This document shows positions 21,125 through 28,983 of a stretch of DNA of 64,000 nt, piece after piece. The notes under the pieces are model-generated. The model was not told the DNA's origin, did not search any database, and saw only the letters and a list, made by a program, of their open reading frames with translations. Location of the stretch: positions 2,797,668-2,861,667 of the forward strand of contig NZ_CP072943.1 of the NCBI RefSeq assembly GCF_018069705.1, in the 5' to 3' direction. Origin of the DNA: Aminithiophilus ramosus (lineage in GTDB: Bacteria; Synergistota; Synergistia; Synergistales; Aminithiophilaceae). Position 1 is the stretch's first letter. Every line of letters starts with the position of its first letter. The translations under genes and the position numbers were made by a program.

Positions 21125-23453
21125 ATTCAAATCGCACCGTTGCGGGATTGAAACGCGCCCGTCGGGGCCAAACCGCGCCCAGATGGCATTCAAATCGCAC
21201 CGTTGCGGGATTGAAACACCGGGGCCGGCCCCTAAATTGTCAAGTTCCCCATTCAAATCGCACCGTTGCGGGATTGAAACCCGCACGGAAGGCGGCCAAC
21301 ATCCAGAGGTCGCATTCAAATCGCACCGTTGCGGGATTGAAACCCGTGTTCGTCGTATTTCTGCCCGGCCATCTCATTCAAATCGCACCGTTGCGGGATT
21401 GAAACCTCTACTAGGGCCTTTTCCAGAGACCCCATTAGATTCAAATCGCACCGTTGCGGGATTGAAACTTCGACCTCAGAGAGGTCGACGACCCCGGCGG
21501 CATTCAAATCGCACCGTTGCGGGATTGAAACGCCAACACGCCTCGTTACGCCCGCCGCGAGGATTCAAATCGCACCGTTGCGGGATTGAAACCCGGCGTA
21601 CACGGGGCGGATGCCCCATGCCATCAAATTCAAATCGCACCGTTGCGGGATTGAAACTCCTGTCGAACGTGAGCAGCTCAGCCAGCTCCTGATTCAAATC
21701 GCACCGTTGCGGGATTGAAACAGTGGCGATACGGACACTATCGTTGGGCATTGTGATTCAAATCGCACCGTTGCGGGATTGAAACGGGCCTGTACGAGGC
21801 CCTTCTCGGTCGGTTCGGATTCAAATCGCACCGTTGCGGGATTGAAACTTCGGTGGCCGGAAGATCGACGACCCCGGCGGATTCAAATCGCACCGTTGCG
21901 GGATTGAACCTCCTGACGTTCGACCTCTCTGAGGTCGACCGATTCAAATCGCACCGTTGCGGGATTGAAACGCGATTTGCCGCGCCCTCTGCCGAACGGC
22001 CCCATTCAAATCGCACCGTTGCGGGATTGAAACTCGGTGATCTCGATTACGATCACCGGGATTCGGTCATTCAAATCGCACCGTTGCGGGATTGAAACTG
22101 GTATTCGGTTACCACCTCCGCAGTCGGGGCGAATTCAAATCGCACCGTTGCGGGATTGAAACAGGCGTCTGGAGTGGGAATTCTCCCACGCCAACATTCA
22201 AATCGCACCGTTGCGGGATTGAAACTGCCGTGCGCGTAGTAAACCCCGTCAACCGGGGATTCAAATCGCACCGTTGCGGGATTGAAACCGCAGCCCTGAG
22301 CAAGGGCTGCGAGAGCGACCATTCAAATCGCACCGTTGCGGGATTGAAACGGTCGTCCCACGCTCCCACCGAGAAAGGGCGGTAATTCAAATCGCACCGT
22401 TGCGGGATTGAAACGCTGAAGTTCCCGGTTGTACAGGTTACCGGTCGCATTCAAATCGCACCGTTGCGGGATTGAAACATTGAGGGCAAGTCACGTTGTA
22501 CCATGCCATCTCAAATTCAAATCGCACCGTTGCGGGATTGAAACGGTCTGTATCAGGAGGTCTATCATCGCTCTACATTCAAATCGCACCGTTGCGGGAT
22601 TGAAACGACGCAATGCCCTTGTTTCCAAGGGCCTTTTCCAATTCAAATCGCACCGTTGCGGGATTGAAACATGGGGCTGCCATGCAGTAGCTCCATCCGG
22701 GGCCATTCAAATCGCACCGTTGCGGGATTGAAACGAGCCTGCTAAGCTCCTGACGGTCGACCTCATTCAAATCGCACCGTTGCGGGATTGAAACCATGGC
22801 CCCCCCGATCATGGCGACGGGCTGCTATTCAAATCGCACCGTTGCGGGATTGAAACCTACTCCCTCCTCCGTATTAGGCCTAAAATCATTCAAATCGCAC
22901 CGTTGCGGGATTGAAACTCCAGAGTCGCGGGGGTCGATCTCGTGATGATTCAAATCGCACCGTTGCGGGATTGAAACCGGCTCCCGCTGCCGCACCTCCC
23001 GTGTCGCCTCATTCAAATCGCACCGTTGCGGGATTGAAACCACCGTCGTAGCTCCAAAACGCCCACTCGCCATTCAAATCGCACCGTTGCGGGATTGAAA
23101 CGCGCCCGGATCGCGGAGAATCACCGCGACGACGGATTCAAATCGCACCGTTGCGGGATTGAAACAACAGAGTGGTAAATCATTTTACTTACCCCTTCCA
23201 TTCAAATCGCACCGTTGCGGGATTGAAACTATTTTTGATCTTCTTTACTGCTTCCCTGAAGTTATTCAAATCGCACCGTTGCGGGATTGAAACTCGACGA
23301 CCCCAGCCACGAGCTGCTCGCTCGTGATTCAAATCGCACCGTTGCGGGATTGAAACGCCGAACCTGTATTTTTTCTCTCCTTCGACGGGATTCAAATCGC
23401 ACCGTTGCGGGATTGAAACGCTCCACTCTTCCCGGGTATTTCCGGTCACGTGG

Positions 23454-23766
23454 ATTCAAATCGCACCGTTGCGGGATTGAAACTCGAGGTCAGTGATAAC
23501 AACGTTAATTCTTCGAGATTCAAATCGCACCGTTGCGGGATTGAAACTCGCCTCCGAAAGCCTCCGCCATCTGTTCCAATTCAAATCGCACCGTTGCGGG
23601 ATTGAAACTTTTTCCGGCGAGCCATCCAAATCTGCAAGCATATTCAAATCGCACCGTTGCGGGATTGAAACTCGAGGTCAGTGATAACAACGTTAATTCT
23701 TCGAGATTCAAATCGCACCGTTGCGGGATTGAAACTCGCCTCCGAAAGCCTCCGCCATCTGTTCCA
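23454..23766 (+). repeat. duplicated spacer block near the old end of the array
   Basis: Spacers 23484-23517 and 23548-23578 recur exactly at 23672-23705 and 23736-23766, 188 bp (three units) away, with one unrelated spacer between the copies. Confidence 0.9.
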
Positions 23767-23892
23767 ATTCAAATCGCACCGTTGCGGGATTGAAACTGGC
23801 GCTGCTTTTCCCTCTCCGCCGCACGCTCATTCAAATCGCACCGTTGCGGGATTGAAACTCCCCCATCGGGGGGAGATCGACGAACGTCAAGA

Positions 23893-23917
23893 ATTCAAAT
23901 CGTACCGTTGCGGGATA
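23893..23917 (+). repeat. truncated, mutated internal CRISPR repeat
   Basis: A repeat copy with CGTACC instead of CGCACC that stops at GCGGGATA and abuts the next perfect repeat at 23918 without a spacer. The tag sequence is missing. This looks like a deletion between adjacent units, and the upstream spacer would lose normal 3' processing. Confidence 0.85.
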
Positions 23918-24556
23918 ATTCAAATCGCACCGTTGCGGGATTGAAACGAAACGGGGAGACGCAGATCAGGGTGCCGATCAGGATTCAAATCGCACCGTTG
24001 CGGGATTGAAACCGTTCATTTTTTCTTCCTCCTCTTTCCCTGTTATTCAAATCGCACCGTTGCGGGATTGAAACAGTGGGCCTCAAGGGCCTTCTTCGCC
24101 ACGTCCTAATTCAAATCGCACCGTTGCGGGATTGAAACCGCCTGCCGACGATGATTCTCTGCCCCTTTCGGGATTCAAATCGCACCGTTGCGGGATTGAA
24201 ACCTGCTCTGCCGCTTCCTCGCTAGCTTCCGCGAGATTCAAATCGCACCGTTGCGGGATTGAAACCTCCTCCGTGTCGCGGGGAGGCGTGGACACATCGT
24301 ATTCAAATCGCACCGTTGCGGGATTGAAACGGGCTCGGTCCGCAGGCGCTTGGCGCGCAGGTTAATTCAAATCGCACCGTTGCGGGATTGAAACGGACAC
24401 ACAACCTTGTACCATGCCATCTCAACCACATTCAAATCGCACCGTTGCGGGATTGAAACCGCCCTATCGTCTTGCCGTCATCAGAAGTACCCATTCAAAT
24501 CGCACCGTTGCGGGATTGAAACTGTGGGACCGGACACCTTTCGGCCTTGCCATGTT

Positions 24557-24577
24557 ATTCAAATCGCACCGTTGCGG
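24557..24577 (+). repeat. terminal CRISPR repeat truncated after 21 bp
   Basis: The last repeat matches the first 21 bases and then runs directly into the GGTCCC unit of the adjacent tandem repeat, sharing its final GG. The junction marks the distal end of the array. Confidence 0.85.
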
Positions 24578-25321
24578 TCCCAGGAGGGTTGAAGCGCTTC
24601 CGTCGCCACTCGCGAGGAGATTCCGGCTGAAACCCTGTGAGACGATGACCCCGTCCCGCCCGCGGCCAGGATGGCCACGGTCCCAGGAGAGGCAAAGCAC
24701 TTCCGTCGCCGCGCGCGAGGAGATTCCGGCTGAAACCCCGCGGGACGATGACCCTGTCCCGCCCGCGGCCAGGATGGCCACGGTCCCAGGAGAGGCGAAG
24801 CGCTTCCGTCGCCACTCGCGAGGAGATTCCGGCTGAAACCCTGCGGGACGATGGCCCTGTCCCGCCCGCGGCCAGGATGGCCACGGTCCCAGGAGAGGCG
24901 AAGCGCTTCCGTCGCCGCGCGCGAGGAGATTCCGGCCGAAACCCTGCGGGACGATGGCCCTGTCCCGCCCGCGGCCAGGATGGCCACGGTCCCAGGAGGG
25001 GCGAAGCGCTTCCGTCGCCGCGCGCGAGGAGATTCCGGCTGAAACCCTGCGGGACGATGGCCACGGTCCCAGGAGAGGCGAAGCGCTTCCGCCTCCACTC
25101 GCGAGGAGCTTCCGACTGAGACCCTGCGGGACGATGGCCACGGTCCCAGGAGAGGCGAAGCGCTTCCGCCTCCACTCGCGAGGAGCTTCCGACTGAGACC
25201 CTGCGGGACGATGGCCACGGTCCCAGGAGGGGCGAAGCGCTTCCGTCGCCGCGCACGAGGAGATTCCGGCTGAAACCCTGCGGGACGATGGCCCTGTCCC
25301 GCCCGCGGCCAGGATGGCCAC
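24576..25321. repeat. 103/77-bp tandem repeat block at the distal end of the array
   Basis: Eight units start at GGTCCC at 24576, 24679, 24782, 24885, 24988, 25065, 25142 and 25219. Five are 103 bp and three (24988, 25065, 25142) are 77 bp, missing the same 26-bp segment. Each unit can form GC-rich hairpins such as GCGGGAC paired with GTCCCGC. Open frames through it are repetitive artefacts. The reverse complement shares a core of about 35 bp (about 83% identity by eye, with ATCGTCCCG and AGGGTTTC in common) with the repeat block at 48810-49670. This is therefore probably an interspersed non-coding repeat family of the genome. Confidence 0.85.
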
Positions 25322-25343
25322 GGGCGGGAGGGGCGAATTTCGC

Positions 25344-25401
25344 GACAAGAAACGGAGAAGGCCCCGACTCTCGAGAGTCGGGGCCTTCTCCGTTTCTTGT
25401 C
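25344..25401. terminator. perfect 58-bp palindrome, probable bidirectional terminator
   Basis: Both 29-base arms match exactly around a centre at 25372/25373 (TC|GA). The arms run from a GACAAGAAACGG end through a GC-rich middle. Other intergenic terminators here (30587-30618, 53817-53866) are also long near-perfect palindromes, so this probably insulates the array and tandem repeats from the adaptation operon. It is longer than the others. Confidence 0.6.
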
Positions 25402-25643
25402 ATGAGCTTCCGGGGAAAAACTTCACCCAAAGAATCGATATATACGATAAGGAACGACACGAGGTGCCGCGGCACCGCACCTCCGCTGTCCCTTTTTCCC
25501 CTTTCCGAAGAGTCCATGTGGCATCTCGGGTTTCGAGCGCCCGCTCGCCCCGAAGGGAGGTCTTTCACCCGGAACCCGACTTGGTTCGTGCGCGAGTCAC
25601 GGCACCTGTCGGGACCCTGTCGATTCCAAGAGGAGGAATACCG
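25402..25643 (+). promoter_or_regulatory. upstream region of the adaptation operon
   Basis: 242 bp without a credible gene. It holds an AT-rich patch (GATATATACGATAAGG near 25436-25451) that may contain the -10 region, a perfect 14-bp palindrome at 25463-25476 (GGTGCC facing GGCACC), and an AGGAGG ribosome-binding site at 25631-25636. No convincing -35/-10 pair can be fixed. Confidence 0.4.
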
Positions 25644-25907
25644 ATGCACACGTTCTTTTTCTACGACGTGGGACAGTGTCGCGTCTCGAAGGTTCATCGC
25701 TATCTGTCGCGGCGTCTTTTCTGGATCCAGAGGAGCGTTTTCGAGGGGGAGCTTTCTCCGTTCCAACGGCGTCTGATCGTCGAGGACTTGAGTCGCTTTC
25801 TCGATCCCCGGAAGGATGCCCTGCTCATGATCAGCACGGAAGCGCCTTATGCGTGGAAACGAACCGTCCTGGGCCAGGATCTGGCCCCCCGGTCTCTCGT
25901 CGAATGA
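25644..25907 (+). CDS. cas2: CRISPR adaptation protein Cas2 (conventional copy)
   Basis: 87-aa Cas2. The first strand ends in the conserved Asp (FFFYDVG, D8). The motif WIQRSVFEGELSPFQ (about 27-41) is the standard Cas2 signature, and DALLMIST is the expected fourth strand. Cas2 dimers bridge two Cas1 dimers in the spacer-integration complex. It has a strong AGGAGG site and is the first gene of the rightward adaptation operon. A second, more diverged cas2 begins 13 bp after its stop. Confidence 0.9.
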   Translation: MHTFFFYDVGQCRVSKVHRYLSRRLFWIQRSVFEGELSPFQRRLIVEDLSRFLDPRKDALLMISTEAPYAWKRTVLGQDLAPRSLVE

Positions 25908-25920
25908 GGAGGAGGATACG

Positions 25921-26190
25921 ATGAAAATCGAGAGGTGCAATTTAATCTTGACCTACGATACGGCCGCCGACCGCATTCCTCCCATCTACCGTTATCTCCA
26001 GAAAAATTTCTTCTGGCTACAGAGGAGCATTTTCTGCGGGCAAATAGGCAAGAACGGGACGGACAGGCTCGAACGTCAATTGAGGCCGCTGATAGACCCC
26101 AGTTACGACAGCGTTTATCTGTTTCAACTCAGGTATCCCTTCACCATGGAGGTCGAGACCTGGGGAAAGACGGAGGGCGCCGTTTACTGA
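25921..26190 (+). CDS. second, diverged Cas2 paralogue
   Basis: 89-aa protein with the Cas2 pattern: LILTYDT with the conserved Asp at position 13, then FFWLQRSIFCGQIG where the conventional copy reads WIQRSVFEGEL, then DSVYLFQLRY. The acidic EGE of the usual signature is replaced by CGQ, and the C-terminus differs from the first Cas2. It follows cas2 directly with its own GAGGAGGA site. The two may form a heterodimer bridging the two different Cas1 proteins downstream; that is inference. Confidence 0.8.
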   Translation: MKIERCNLILTYDTAADRIPPIYRYLQKNFFWLQRSIFCGQIGKNGTDRLERQLRPLIDPSYDSVYLFQLRYPFTMEVETWGKTEGAVY

Positions 26191-26249
26191 GCGAAAATCG
26201 CCGCCGTGATTTTTGATGCCTGTTGAAACGACGTGAGGAGGGGTTTGCG

Positions 26250-26729
26250 ATGACGGTATTCGAGGCGACGAAGAGAGACGAAGCCACATCGTCGAGGGAG
26301 ATTCCGCGTTCCTTCGGTTGCGCCGGAAGAACCTTCCCCTGTATTCGGAAGGAAGAACCGTCTATTCCCCCGAAGGAGATGACGCTTCGGGATTTCAAGG
26401 TTTTCTGCATCCGCCGCATCCCCCATCTGATGGCCCAGGAGCTGAGGCGGAGGCACCTTTGGCGCCCTCGCAGCGGCCTCGACAGGTACGTTCACGAGCA
26501 GGTCGGGCGTTTTCTCGACGGCTGGCCCCACGGCCTCTGGGAGGGGCGCTTCCGCAAGCTGCTCGATTCGCCGGAACCGTCCGCGGCACGGGAGGCGATC
26601 GCCCGCGATACCGCCCTCTGGCTGCTGGAACATCTCGATCTGGCCGACCGGGATGACGCCTCGGCCGTTTTCGGTTCCTATCGGCGCTTCACGGAGAGGC
26701 TCCGCGCGAAGCGAGAGGGAGGTCGCTGA
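26250..26729 (+). CDS. small protein resembling the N-terminal part of Cas4
   Basis: 159 aa, start ATG chosen for its GAGGAGG site. After a non-conserved N-terminus of about 43 residues, the segment FKVFCIRRIPHL (C53) followed by LDRYVHEQV (H82) resembles the Cas4 start, where one cluster Cys and an active-site His lie about 30 residues apart. No C-terminal cysteine triplet and no clear D...ExK nuclease motif is present. The gene sits between cas2 and cas1. It may be half of a split Cas4 together with the 27600 gene, or a degenerate Cas4 paralogue. I do not recognise it with certainty. Confidence 0.4.
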   Translation: MTVFEATKRDEATSSREIPRSFGCAGRTFPCIRKEEPSIPPKEMTLRDFKVFCIRRIPHLMAQELRRRHLWRPRSGLDRYVHEQVGRFLDGWPHGLWEGRFRKLLDSPEPSAAREAIARDTALWLLEHLDLADRDDASAVFGSYRRFTERLRAKREGGR

Positions 26730-26731
26730 CG

Positions 26732-27613
26732 ATGGCCCAGATTCTCTGTTTCGAGCGGCCCGTGACGCTTTCCCGCAAGAACGGCACGCTGGGGATCACC
26801 GGTATCGACGGGACGGTGAGGACCCTTCCGCTGCTTCAGATTTCGGAGCTTTTCGCCCTTGCGGGTGCCACCGTCGAACCTTCTCTGGCGAGCCTTCTCG
26901 CCGAGACGCGGACGCCCCTCCATTCCTTCGGGCCCGACGGCTACGAGGGTTCCTGGATGCCCTTCCACGGCCTTCTGGCCGGAAGGACGGCCTTCGCGCA
27001 GTACCGGGCTCTCTGCGACGGGGATCGCCGCAGAGAGCTGGGGCTGCGCCTTCTCAAGGCGGCCATGCTGTTTCGGCTGGCCTGGGTGAGGCAGCTTCGC
27101 CCGGGGGAGGAGGAACATTGGGAAGAGCGGTATCTCGCCATCTACCGGGAGGCTCGGGTTTACCCGCAGCGCCCCCTGCGGCTCGCCCTCGAAGCCGTCG
27201 AGGTCGTCGACGCGGCGCGCCGTCAGGCCTGGGGGCTTTCTCTGCGAAGCTGCCGCATCGCCGCCGATCTCTGGCTGGCCCTGACGATCGGCACCTTCCG
27301 CGATCTTTCCCTCGACCCCTGGTGTTCGCTGGTGACGGAGAAGCGGTCTTTTCCCCTGGCGAGGGATCTAGCCTTTCTGCTCGAGCCTTCGTTCGTGGAA
27401 GCCTTCGGCGACGGGCTGCCCGGCAGGTCCGATTTATGGGCTCCCCTCCTGGAAGACCATCTTCGCCGCCCCTTCGCCCGAGACGGCGGACGGGTATGGA
27501 GCCTGAGGAGTCTGGCCCTGCGGGAAGGGTATCTCCTTCTGGGAGCCATCCAGTCCGGCGGGATCTACCGTCCCGCCAAGAATGTGGAGGTGACGATCCG
27601 TGAGTCTGCTTGA
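26732..27613 (+). CDS. diverged Cas1 with full N-terminal domain, probably inactive
   Basis: 293 aa. The N-terminal half follows the Cas1 beta-domain plan (LLQISELFALAGATVEPSL; LAETRTPLHSFGPDG; then a Gln-Tyr and an RLLKAAMLFRL helix). In the catalytic half, LEAVEVVDAARRQAW aligns with the metal-binding Glu region (E154/E157) and ARDLAFLLEP with the Asp strand (D212). The stretch expected to hold the catalytic His reads LDPWCSLVTEK, with Val near 201 where His should be, and the Asn-rich loop before it is missing. It is probably a structural paralogue that pairs with the active Cas1 at 28085. It starts two bases after the upstream gene and overlaps the next by 14 bp. Confidence 0.75.
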   Translation: MAQILCFERPVTLSRKNGTLGITGIDGTVRTLPLLQISELFALAGATVEPSLASLLAETRTPLHSFGPDGYEGSWMPFHGLLAGRTAFAQYRALCDGDRRRELGLRLLKAAMLFRLAWVRQLRPGEEEHWEERYLAIYREARVYPQRPLRLALEAVEVVDAARRQAWGLSLRSCRIAADLWLALTIGTFRDLSLDPWCSLVTEKRSFPLARDLAFLLEPSFVEAFGDGLPGRSDLWAPLLEDHLRRPFARDGGRVWSLRSLALREGYLLLGAIQSGGIYRPAKNVEVTIRESA

Positions 27614-28046
27614 CGCCCTCGACGAGGGGTGGAATCTGTTCTGCCGACGGGCCGCCGATTTCTGGGAGTGCGGCGATCATCTGACGCCCAATCTCTCTCT
27701 GATGGGGCTGCTCCAGTGGCGCGGCGACGATGAGGAATCTCCCGAGGAGACTCTGGAGCGCCTCTGCGTCGCCTGGGAGAGGGGGGATCTCGTCGTGCGG
27801 GCCCTCGATTTTCCTCCTCTGCCCGTCTGGGTCGGAGCGACGCTCCATCTGATGAGGGCCTTCGATCTGCCCATGGCCCTTCTCCGCCGCGAAGAGGGGG
27901 ACACGCTGCTTCTTCTGCGGACGGCCGAGGGCGACCGGCGGCTGGCCGATCCGGGGCCGGGAGTCAGCCATCCCTGGACGCGACGCTGCGCCTTCTGTCC
28001 CTACGGCGACATCTGTTCCGTCGTCTATCCCCCCTTCATCGATTGA
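27600..28046 (+). CDS. small Cas4-like iron-sulfur protein
   Basis: 148 aa, GTG start within the end of the diverged cas1. The C-terminus has C130, C133 and C139 (CAFCPYGDIC), exactly the CxxCx5C spacing of the Cas4 4Fe-4S cluster. A further Cys near the N-terminus (FCRRAADF, C15) could be the fourth ligand, or C53 of the 26250 product could supply it in trans. No RecB-type Asp/ExK nuclease residues are evident, and it is much shorter than usual Cas4 (about 170-200 aa). A likely role is PAM or end selection for prespacers, perhaps without cutting. Confidence 0.55.
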   Translation: MSLLDALDEGWNLFCRRAADFWECGDHLTPNLSLMGLLQWRGDDEESPEETLERLCVAWERGDLVVRALDFPPLPVWVGATLHLMRAFDLPMALLRREEGDTLLLLRTAEGDRRLADPGPGVSHPWTRRCAFCPYGDICSVVYPPFID

Positions 28047-28084
28047 CGCATCGGAACCGACGACCCGAAAAAGGAGGTTTCCCC

Positions 28085-28966
28085 GTGGATAAGAAAGGGC
28101 TGGAGGTGCTTCACGGCTACCGCGGTCCCCATCTTTCTCTCTTCTGCGGCGCCGACGAGGATCAGAATCCCTTTTTCCTGCTCCGGTCGGCTCAGATGAG
28201 GGTCCTGAACGACGCCGGGCAGAGGCTGGCCGCGGCCCGATGGCTGCTGCGCGGCGTCCTGGCCGTCTACCGCATCTGGCAGTGCTGGACGAAGGCTCCC
28301 GTCGAGGCGATCCTGAAACGGACGGCCCCGGCCATCGAGGAGGCCCCGGATATCGAGTCCCTCCGCGGCGTCGAAGGGGCCTTCCATCGCGACCTGTTCG
28401 ACCTCTGGCAGGAGGCCTTCGGGGCCCCCTGGCATTTCGAGGAGCGCAACCGCCGCCCGCCCCGCGACCCGATCAACGCCTTTCTTTCCTACGGCAACAG
28501 CATCGTCTACTCCCTCTGCGTTCCTCCCATCCAGAGGAAGTATCTCCATTCGGCCCTGTCGATCCTCCACGAGCCGGGAGCCCGAAGGCACAGTCTGGCT
28601 CTCGATATGGCCGAGCTGTACAAACCGCTGCTCGTGGAGGCCCCCCTCTGGACGCTGTTGAAGCGCAAAGGCCTGTTGCCGGACATGACCGTCACCGATA
28701 TCGACGGATGCCGCCTTTCCGCCGAGAGCCGCCAGATCTTCCGCCGGGCCATGAGAGACGTCCTCTTCCCCCTCTACGTCGAGGAATCCCGCGACCGCTG
28801 GGGATGGCCCCTTTTTTTCTGGGAGAACCTGGAGACGACGGCGGCCGAACTCGGCCGTCGCTGCCTCCGGGGCGATTTCAGCGGCCACTGGTTTCCCTCG
28901 GGGCTTGTCTGGCCGCGGTCGAAACTTCTCGAAGACTGTATGCCCTATCTCTGCAGGACGCTTTAG
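28085..28966 (+). CDS. cas1: Cas1 integrase with complete active site but shortened N-terminus
   Basis: 293 aa, GTG start with a strong AAGGAGG site. All Cas1 active-site elements are present: RGVEG (E97), DPINAFLSYGNSIVY (N131), LSILHEP (H162) and LALDMAELYKPLLVE (D174). The protein opens at the strand that is normally around residue 60 of Cas1 (GLEVLHGYRG), so the first half of the N-terminal dimerisation domain is absent. This is not a start-choice artefact: the frame upstream extends only about 14 codons. The missing part is present in the otherwise inactive Cas1 at 26732, which suggests a heteromeric integrase. It is part of the rightward adaptation operon. Confidence 0.9.
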   Translation: MDKKGLEVLHGYRGPHLSLFCGADEDQNPFFLLRSAQMRVLNDAGQRLAAARWLLRGVLAVYRIWQCWTKAPVEAILKRTAPAIEEAPDIESLRGVEGAFHRDLFDLWQEAFGAPWHFEERNRRPPRDPINAFLSYGNSIVYSLCVPPIQRKYLHSALSILHEPGARRHSLALDMAELYKPLLVEAPLWTLLKRKGLLPDMTVTDIDGCRLSAESRQIFRRAMRDVLFPLYVEESRDRWGWPLFFWENLETTAAELGRRCLRGDFSGHWFPSGLVWPRSKLLEDCMPYLCRTL

Positions 28967-28983
28967 CGGGAGGCGAGAGAACG

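Larger units (their letters stand above)
7543..24577 (+). CRISPR. giant CRISPR array, about 270 repeats, transcribed rightward
   Basis: A 30-bp repeat (begins ATTCAAATCG, ends GCGGGATTGAAAC) recurs with an average period of about 63 bp. I counted 268 full-length copies, one internal truncated copy (23893) and one truncated terminal copy (24557). Spacers are about 30-38 bp. The ATTGAAAC end is the usual crRNA 5' tag and sets the direction. Repeats with substitutions all lie distally (17439, 18575, 18766, 19722, 21881, 23893), as expected of the old end, so the leader is on the left. Several spacers are duplicated, and many are overlapping variants of the same target sequences. The array is flanked by effector genes on the left and adaptation genes on the right. 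Confidence 0.98.

Noticed and set aside
7754-24592. Many 60-235 codon frames across the array with SNRTVAGLK or FNPATVRFE repeats
   Set aside because: They are translations of the CRISPR repeat and spacers, not proteins.
24557-25321. Leader at the right end with leftward array transcription
   Set aside because: Degenerate and truncated repeats cluster at this end, and the ATTGAAAC tag orientation requires rightward transcription.
24464-25940. Long leftward frames (up to 461 codons) through the tandem repeats
   Set aside because: Composition-driven; periodic 103-bp translation, no start signal, and antisense to cas2.
26210-26230. GTTGAAAC near the cas4-like gene as a stray CRISPR repeat
   Set aside because: Only seven repeat bases match and the flanks show no similarity.
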